Positions 50,701 through 59,700 of a DNA stretch of 64,000 bases are shown here, one piece after another; position 1 is the stretch's first letter, and every line of letters begins with the position of its first letter. The stretch comes from Prostheceraeus crozeri (Eukaryota; Platyhelminthes; Polycladida; Euryleptidae). The notes below the pieces were generated by a model that did not search any database, was not told the origin of the DNA, and saw only the letters and a list, made by a program, of their open reading frames with translations. The stretch lies in NCBI GenBank assembly GCA_907163375.1, contig CAJQUW010005245.1, positions 434,001 to 498,000 of the forward strand. The letters run 5' to 3'. A program made the position numbers and the translations under genes.

Positions 50701-53700
50701 GCCGAAGGTGCTGAACGAGGAATAAAAGTCGAATCATGCAAGTGTGTCGAGACATCCTCGAGCGTCTCGAAACAGATCCAGGCTTGCTGTCGAAAGTCAT
50801 CACAGGCGATGAATCCTAGATCTTCGAGTACCACCCGGAGACCAAGCTCTATAGCCTTCGGAAGACTCCTGGATCACCGAGACCAAAGAAGGCAAGGCAG
50901 ACAAAGTCCAAGATGAAATTATGTTGATTGTGTTCTTCGACATTAGAGGCATCGTCCACTTGGAGTTCTTGCCACGGGGTCAGACCATCAACCAACGTCT
51001 ACAGAGAGATCCTGCAACGTCTGTTTCGTTCAGTACGCGAGAAGAGGAGGGGTTTGTGGCAGAGCAATTCGTGGTTGCTTCACCACGACAATGTGCCTGC
51101 TCACAACGCTACCAGCATCCGGGAGTTCCTCGCAAAGAAGAACATCGTTGTGTTGGAGCAACCTCCGTACTTACCAGATCTCGTACCTTGCGATTTTTTC
51201 CTGTTTCTAAGCTGAAAGGTGTCCTCAAAGGAGCCCGATTTTCGGATGAGGGAGCCATCAAGAAGGCCGTGACGACGGAACTGCGCCATATCCCGGAAAA
51301 ACCTCCATCAGTGCGTAGATGCATGGCTCCGAAGGATGGAGAAGTGCGTCAGACTCTCGGGGGACTGCTTTGAAGGGGACAACATATAATTTCTGTATTG
51401 TTTATTAAGTAAATTATTTGTGACCGCAGTCCTGGAACTTTTCTGACACACCGTATTCTCGCATTTTCGATTAATTAAGTCTCTGCGATCTGTCTTTATT
51501 ATAACATTATTATGATGCACTCCCCGCGACGATAATGCTCAGTTCCTTGATGTTGGCTTTCATAATATCTACAAACTACAATGACTCTTGGTTTTCATTT
51601 GCAGTAATTGCTTGGTGTGAACATATATCGCTTTACAAAATTTATATAGATTAATCATTTTTGTTTTCACTATCCGTTACCAACTAAAAAGTTATCTATT
51701 TCTTCGTAATTCTGCTGCCATTACGACAAATTGAAACAAGGCATTTTGCGGAAAATAAATAGACGTCATTTAAGTGCCACTAGACAACATTACAGAAATG
51801 ATAGAGCGCAAAATATTCTATTTTGAGATTGGCAGTTAACTGGTCAACCGGGCGCTTTAAGCGTAGCTGACGAGTGCACATCAGAAGTGGTACAACCTTT
51901 GCCATTTTCACAACTGACAACAGCTCAGAGAAAAAATATTCATCAATAGCAGTTCAATTCACTTACTGCATCATCTAAATTCAATCCTGACGTGATCTGG
52001 TCATTCCAATTATCCTCCTCCTCCTCCTGTACATATGTTGAATCAATGTCAGGTCTGAAATAGAAGTTCTAATTTTGTTCATATGATAAAGTACATCAAT
52101 TTCAGTTCATTAAGCGCTTGAAAACAGCCGATTTTTTTAAAAAATCAATCAATAATCCAATTCAATTATCAAAGTAACAAGTTCGTTCTATGAAGCAAAT
52201 TCATTCTACAAAAACATTTCTAAACAGGGTCAATTGTTTTCCGCATGTCATAAGAGTATTTTCATGCGACTTTCGTTATAAGAATCAATGCCGAAGCAGT
52301 CATCCGACACATTAGTAGGAAATACTAAACTTACACCTTTACACTAGCACTATCTTACTATTCATCGATTAGAATTGACAATGTAGACTCATATGCGGCA
52401 AAATGTCATCAGATAATGAGTAACATTGACCTATAGTGAATGATTTAATCAAAACGTCAGGGGATAGTTCGCTTGAAAACATTGCGAATAAAGAAAATAT
52501 AGATAGCGACTTAGTTTGGATAGAACTAGTCTTCATGGCTTCGACATAAACCAACCTTGCCTATAGAAAAACTTGTTGCCTCTCGTTACAAGAATCAAAA
52601 CTAAATTTCCCGAACTGATTCTTACATAGAAAGCAATTACTTTTACTCAAGATTCATGCCAGTAAATTGACAATGAAACAACAATTGCACCAGTAACTAC
52701 CTTTATGGTCATGAAGGAATATGCAGTCCCTAATTTATAAAGATACACCGATTGTCTGAAAGTCTAGGAAATAATACATGAAATGGGAGAGAAGTATAGA
52801 AGAATAAGTTTATGGCTAACTAGAATAAGTCATAGCTATAGAGAAAGATAAGAGAGCTACAAGCCAGGTAATATCGGGCTAAACATAAGTGGCATCGAAT
52901 CCATGACCCCTTACTAATAGATGAAGAGCATAACAGCGGACTCAGAAACAGCAAACTGGGATTGATAAAAACAGTACAACTGAGTGTAGAACGGTAAAAA
53001 AAACTGTTCATGGGTGTACAATTTTGGCAATAGATTTGCTACCAGCACTGTGTAACCCGCATCTAATCCTCATATCCTGCTACTCTCTAATCATCATTTC
53101 CCCTTATTCTTCTCATATCAACTGTTTCATGTTTCTATCTCAGAGACTTTCATAAAGCTCGATGTTGATTCCCAATTTTATGATTGCAAACTTCTTCACT
53201 TGCCTGATGATGGCTACTGTGTACAATCTAAGTTCAGATTGCTCTTCCTATAGCGATAGAAAACTCAAAAAGCTTCATAGATAGCATCAAAGAATTTCTA
53301 CATATTCCATGGCATTTAAATGAGACTGTCTCATCCACAATAATCTGATTACATTAATGCTATTAAGAGTTCGATTACAATTTTTTCAAAGAAAAATCCA
53401 AACAAGGATACACGCATAACTGCAATCTGAAATCGTAATTTTTATAAATACCTACTACTGACAACCTTTGAATAGTATGTTCCAAAATACATTCATTTTT
53501 TGGCGCAGGCAAAAACATAATTTTCAGTTACCTAAGCGCTCTGAAAATGTTTAGTTTTCGACTACTATAATCTAGTGAAATACTACAATTCTAATAGTAT
53601 CTCCTCCATTGAGATACATGTTATTACATAATTGCAAGGTTCATCTGACATAATCGTTAATTCTATCTTGCTTGGCTAAGTTAAGCAAAACAAAGACATG

Positions 53701-56700
53701 GCAATTCCTTTGAACTTTCCTTGACTGGTAATTACCATTATTCGTGGCAATGCCCTCAGCATCTCCTCGGCTGGAGGATTTAAAGAATCGTCTGCCTCCT
53801 GATTTGAACATTCTGCATCATGAATGCTTCGTTGTCTCATAAAAGAATACTTTGTAATTTTATGCAATGAAAAATATTTTTATCCAAGGCAAGGTTATAT
53901 TGGAGAGCTTTCGAGTGAATGCAAAAATCTAAATTCTGCAGAACTTGGCAGACCGCTCTGCTTGGCATTTCATACGTACATATAGAGACAGTTAAGTTTT
54001 GAATCTTCTGAATTATGGTTCTCCCGCCGCTGACACATCTTATAATTTTGACAACCACTGGTTGCGAGTGGGTGAAGGTTCCTTGTTTTGTGTGAAAATC
54101 TTGTGTTCTGTGAATCTACGCATGAACAGGCAGAAATCAAATCGGAAATAGTGGATGCCTTCCAAAACCAAAAATCTTAGAGGTCAAGCATGTCTTATTT
54201 TCTTAAAAACTCGTTAAATCAGACTTTAAATTGAACAGAAAACAATTATGCGCAAACGTCAATCTATCTTCGACTTTTCCTTTCTGAAGTGGACTCATAT
54301 GGATTTTTAAAGATGCAAACACACATGAATGATGGTTTAATGTCACTATTCCCTATACTTGGGGCTAAAACGGTGCCGAGAGAGTCAGATTTTAATTTGG
54401 AGCGTTGTGATCATTTAGTCCGGATGCCTTTCCTGCCGACTTCCAATGCCACTATCGGAGATCGACTTCAGGACCGAAAGATCGCTAGGCCAAGCACTTA
54501 GCCACAGTGCCACGGAGAACACAAACTGGACACTTAGTCCATACATTCTAATTACATAATTTATTTCATGCATTACATACACATAGCCTACATCATAATC
54601 ATACACCACATCATAATCACACATCATAATTACGAGGGGTGATTGATAAGTTCGCGGCCTGACATAGAAAGCTTAAAGCCAGGCCATTATACACATGTGG
54701 ATTGATACAATGGAATGTGCTGACGGCGCATGACGAGTGATCAGTCGATCCGGTGAACTGTTGGTAAACCACAGCTACTTAACTTCAGTTACTAACTTAT
54801 CAGTCAGTTAGTCAGATAAGTGTTGCGTAAGATGGATCACGTTTCAAATCGAGCTGTCATTCGTTATCTCGGCTTGAAAGGACTCACACCAAAAGAGATT
54901 CATGATGATATGGTTGGAACACTTGGTGAGAAAGCTCCGTCCTACACCACAGTCAAGAAGTGGGCTTCAGAATTCAAGCAAGGAAGAGAGAGCTTGGAAG
55001 ATGATCCCCGTTGTGGAAGACCAGTGAGAGTGAGCAGAGAAGATGTGATCGATCATGTTCAAAAGATTATTCTTGATGATCGCCGTACAACCGAGCGAAA
55101 GATTGCCTTCGAACTGAAGATTTCACAAGAGCGTGTCATTAACATCATCCATCATGAACTTGGCATGAACAAAGTTTCCGCTCGATGGGTGCCACGACTG
55201 CTCACACCAGAGAACAAACGAGCCCGCTTTCTCATCTCAAGGGACAACCTGGCGCTGTTCGTAAGAGATCCTGAAAATTTCATGGAACGGTTCATTACTA
55301 TGGATGAGACTTGGGTTCACCACTATCAGCCAGAGTCGAAAGAACAATCGAAACAATGGAAGCACCCAGGATCACCAACTCCGCGGAAAGCCAAGGTCAC
55401 CAGGTCCGCGGGAAAGGTCATGGCCTCCATTTTTTGGGATTCGAAGGGAGTTTTGTTGTTGGACTTCCTAGAGACTGGTCGGACAATTACTGGCGAGTAC
55501 TACGCTCATTTGTTGCAGCAGTTACGAGTGCAGATCAAAATCAAGCGGAGAGGGAAGCTCACGAAAGGCGTGCTCTTCCATCAAGACAATGCGCCTGCTC
55601 ACACCTCCACTACCGCCATGTCTGACATCCAAGGTTGTGGGTTTGACATCATTTCCCATCCACCCTATTCTCCTGATCTGGCACCATCGGACTTTCATCT
55701 CCTCCCAAAAATGAAATTGGAGCTCAGTGGTCAGCACTTCGCATCCAACAGTGACGTCATGGAGGCCGTTGAGGAGTATCTGGACTCCAAAGGCTCACAC
55801 TTCTATGAGCAAGGGATCCGCGCAGTGCAGCACCGTTGGGCTAAGTGCGTTGATTGTAGGGGCGATTATGTCGAAAAATAAATATGTATCGTATGCGAAA
55901 TATGCTTTTTTCGATATGGGGCCGCGAACTTTTCAATCACCCATCGTACATGCATTCTAATTACATAATGGCATCTTCCATGTGTAGTCTTATGTATGGT
56001 GTGTATAGTTCGATTGTTTTCGGTGTGAAGTGTCGTTGCAGCTCTATTTTTTACCTCCATTATCCACTTTCCATTTCCAAATTCCATTTGTCCACTATTA
56101 GAGTATTACCATTATCCATTTTCCATTAATCCACCATGTGTAGTCTCAGTCATAGTGTGTAGCATTTTTACTTGTAATCGGTGTAGTAGTATCATTGCAG
56201 TTCTATGGTTTACCTCAACTTTTCCATTTTTATCCATCGGTTCCCTGTTGTTTTATAATGTCCATTTAACTTCCTTAAAAGTGACCATTCCACTCTTCTG
56301 TTTCCACTACTTGCATCTGTAGTCGGTACAATATATTAGACGTCTGTGTTGAACGTGTTGAACATTGTTTGGAATCTATGTTAGAAGTATATCGAAAGTA
56401 AGAATGAGTCGTGCTACAAGTTCCATTTTTACCAGTTATTGGGCCAAAGCTGATCAATTTAAATTCGTTGCTACGAGAAAGCTACATTGAGTTCTTTTAA
56501 GAACTGCTTAATCAAATGGTTACAACAGCATTGCATCTGTACACTTGCGGATTGGAGAACGCCAGCAGTCCTCATCAGGACTACTTCAATTAATTATTCA
56601 AACTAGTAAGAATGATATTCTATTGTAGATGACTTTGGATGATTTTCATCATCATATGAGAACAAAATATTGCAGAGTGCCAGTTCACCTGGACATTGAT

Positions 56701-59700
56701 TCAACTGGTTTCTAATTTCCGTGTGGATTCTACGGAGTTGATCATAAAAACAGACCACCTAAATAATGTCGAAATTCAATCGATCCTCATGCTTTTCAAT
56801 TATGTCGCGCACCAACGTACCGTACATTATTCGGGAGCTTGCATTCGAAGCTTTCAATAAAGCTATGATAAGCCTACATACAGAGGTGGCACGACAATCA
56901 ATGGAAAGATCAATGCTGAACATCATCAGAATGGAGAAATTAAGTGATTCGAGAACACACGAAAGTGCAGGATGTCGTCCACAAAGCAAACGAATTGAAA
57001 TGGCGGTGGGCAGGACACATTGCGAGGATGAACAATAGCCGATGGGCAAAGAAAACAGCGGAGTGGACCTCAAGAGGAAGAAGCAGAAGAATGGAAAGGC
57101 AAAAGAAGAGATGAAGAGAGAGCATCGAGAGCGTGATAGGTGGATTGTGGATACGAGAGGCAGAAGACCGAAGACGATGGAGACATTTGCGGCTATCTGC
57201 CTGCAGTGGCATGAGCGGCTGACGAAGAGGAAGCCTACATGCGCCATTGTGTTTGCTGGATAGTGGACAATGATCAAAATAGGAAAATCGCTCAATGTAC
57301 AAATCGTAATTTGTCAATAAGAAAACCTGTGAGTGTGATAATTAATCGAGCACAAGGCGAACGAGGATTTTCTGAGCTCTCTTTTGATATATTACCCATC
57401 GAAATCGGTGAACTAGGAAGGAAATAATGATATCGTCAATTTATCACAAAATTGCAACTACAAGGACTGAGAATGTCTTATTCTCGCCGTACGGTGACGC
57501 ACAAACAATAAGAGGCGTGTCTTTGTTCTCACCACACAGACTGTGCCAGATGCTCACCATTCATCAATTGTAAATTCATTGAACTGAATTTTGAGGCCTT
57601 GAAGAAAGTGCTGAAAGAAGCTTGAAAAAGAATTATTGAACTTGTTTTAATAAAACACATACTGTTTCTTACGTCGCAAGAATTCTGACGACACCATACA
57701 CTAACATATTTGATGATGAAATGAGAATAAGATATTTTCAGCCATTGTCTTTCGTTCTTTAAAAAGTCTTTGATGGTTTATCTCAAATTCACTAGTCGCA
57801 ATAAATCTCAAATTTCTAATTAATTTTCCGAACCTGATATAACCAAAACATAATGAACTCATCACAGCTCTATGATGAAATATTGTCATGGTGCTGGAGC
57901 ATTAAAGCGATGATGATATTAGATTGGTAAAAAATTGCACTGATATTAAATCACAGCTAACATAAGGATGTCGTATGCTCGGATTATATGTACATACGAT
58001 TGGGATTTATATGTTGAACATCATATACGATTACAATTCGTACATTCAGTCAAATGGTATTGATTGAAGTTGGTCTAAACTAATTAGGCATATACTTATA
58101 TTCATGCAGTCTGCATGCAATGAGTAGTATTTTTGCAATTAAAAATTGCCACAATTTTACTGGTTTTCAAGAATTGACACAGGTTTTTTGAGGAGTTCCA
58201 ACAATTGGCGGAAGGCCGAAAGATAAAAACTCTGCATATGATACGAGATCTGTTGACAAGCAAACATGTGCTTACTGGATGGATTCGTTTATCTTGAAAA
58301 GAGATATCTCATCCTCTTGTGATTGGTCTTTTTCTTTCTTGTAGACTGTTCGAACGGCCTTTCGCTTGATGTAGTTACGCAGCAGTTGCTCTCTAGCTTT
58401 CTCAGCTGATAGGTGTGCCTTTGATCTGTGCTGACGACGTTTGATCTACAAAGATAGGACAGTAATAAATTCAATTCTTATAAACGACCTGTCGAATTCT
58501 TCATCGAAATAAATCTAAATCTTAGTGAACGCTTCTCACGTACGTTCGATAATCACTATCTATTTAAAAAATGTTCAATACGTTCTATGCCAATTCTTCT
58601 CATAGAAATCCGACACTCAACAATGGTAAAGGACTATAGCGGACATGGACACTGGAAATAATAGAGCGTCGTGGACATGCGCTGTCATGACAACGGTACT
58701 TAAATGATGGCGGCTTCTAGTGGATGACAATGTGAAGGTACCGGCAGCTCATCAAGATACCTTGTGAAAATTCACGGTTAGCTATAATGTCATTTTGATA
58801 TAATAATTTAAAAAATTTGCCTTGCGACAAGGATCTACAACTATTGCAAGTCTCATTAATTCGATTCTTCTTAAGATCTTAAGAAGAGACAATGATGTGC
58901 ATGGAGATCTGAGCCTTAACGAACAGTTGAAATGGCCATCAAGAAACAGCTGTTGTCCATTCTATTCTCACTAACTAAAACAAAGTGAAATGTCTAATTT
59001 ATCGATCTTCATTAAAAATTGCTTTCTCGCAAATTACATTGATGTTCAATATGCTTTATATGTAGGAGGGAGTAACAGAATTCGCATGTAGATTAAATTC
59101 CTAAATACGAAATGCAAATGCACTATTTATACGACAAATGCGTAAAAAGAAAATAGGCCTTCAGATCATAATAGGAGTTTTAAAAACTGCAAAACTTCCG
59201 TCAGTTCATGAAATTTAGTTCAAGATCCTAAAAGCCGAGTAGCCTACTGTACAGCAAAGCTGTTATCAATTTCTATGACCATTTATTGCCAGCTGATGGG
59301 TAAATTGCATCAGTGCTGCATCGTGTCCCATTCGCAATTTCGTCTCGTCAGAAGCACATTTTTCGTCCAAACCAAGAAACTTAAAATGTAATGAAGGGGT
59401 GTTCAATGTCTCTCGGAATGATAATCAAAACACTAATTGATTAATGATCAAATTGACTCAATGCGACAGCGCAACAACTAACAGATGTTAAGTGAATTAT
59501 GAGCTTGCTAAAGACATGTTCAGACGACAATACTTGGAAGTTGGAGGAGCTGCCAAAAATTCTGTAGCGAAACGCTTCGCTTCGCAGGCTAGGTCAATGA
59601 ATATAAATTTATTCAATGTATATAAAATTAAGTCATAATTATGCATTATAAATTATGCAGATCAACTGAAAATTAAAAAACAGTTGTTTAAGATATTTCC

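Larger units (their letters stand above)
48419..51966 (-). other. XPG intron 4 (3.5 kb)
   Basis: Contains the hAT-like MITE at 48901-49404 and a broken mariner at 50117-51453. No other supported feature. Confidence 0.85.
52055..58275 (-). other. XPG intron 3 (6.2 kb)
   Basis: Holds SINE F, the second open mariner, a 155-bp tandem duplication, an unclassified repeat and an RTE-like LINE tail. From 52.1 to 54.3 kb and 57.4 to 58.2 kb no supported feature was seen. Confidence 0.85.

Noticed and set aside
56695-56720. Plus-strand ACCTGGACATTGATTCAAC resembling XPG exon 4
   Set aside because: Wrong strand, no flanking splice sites, and the sequence belongs to a repeat shared with 26780.
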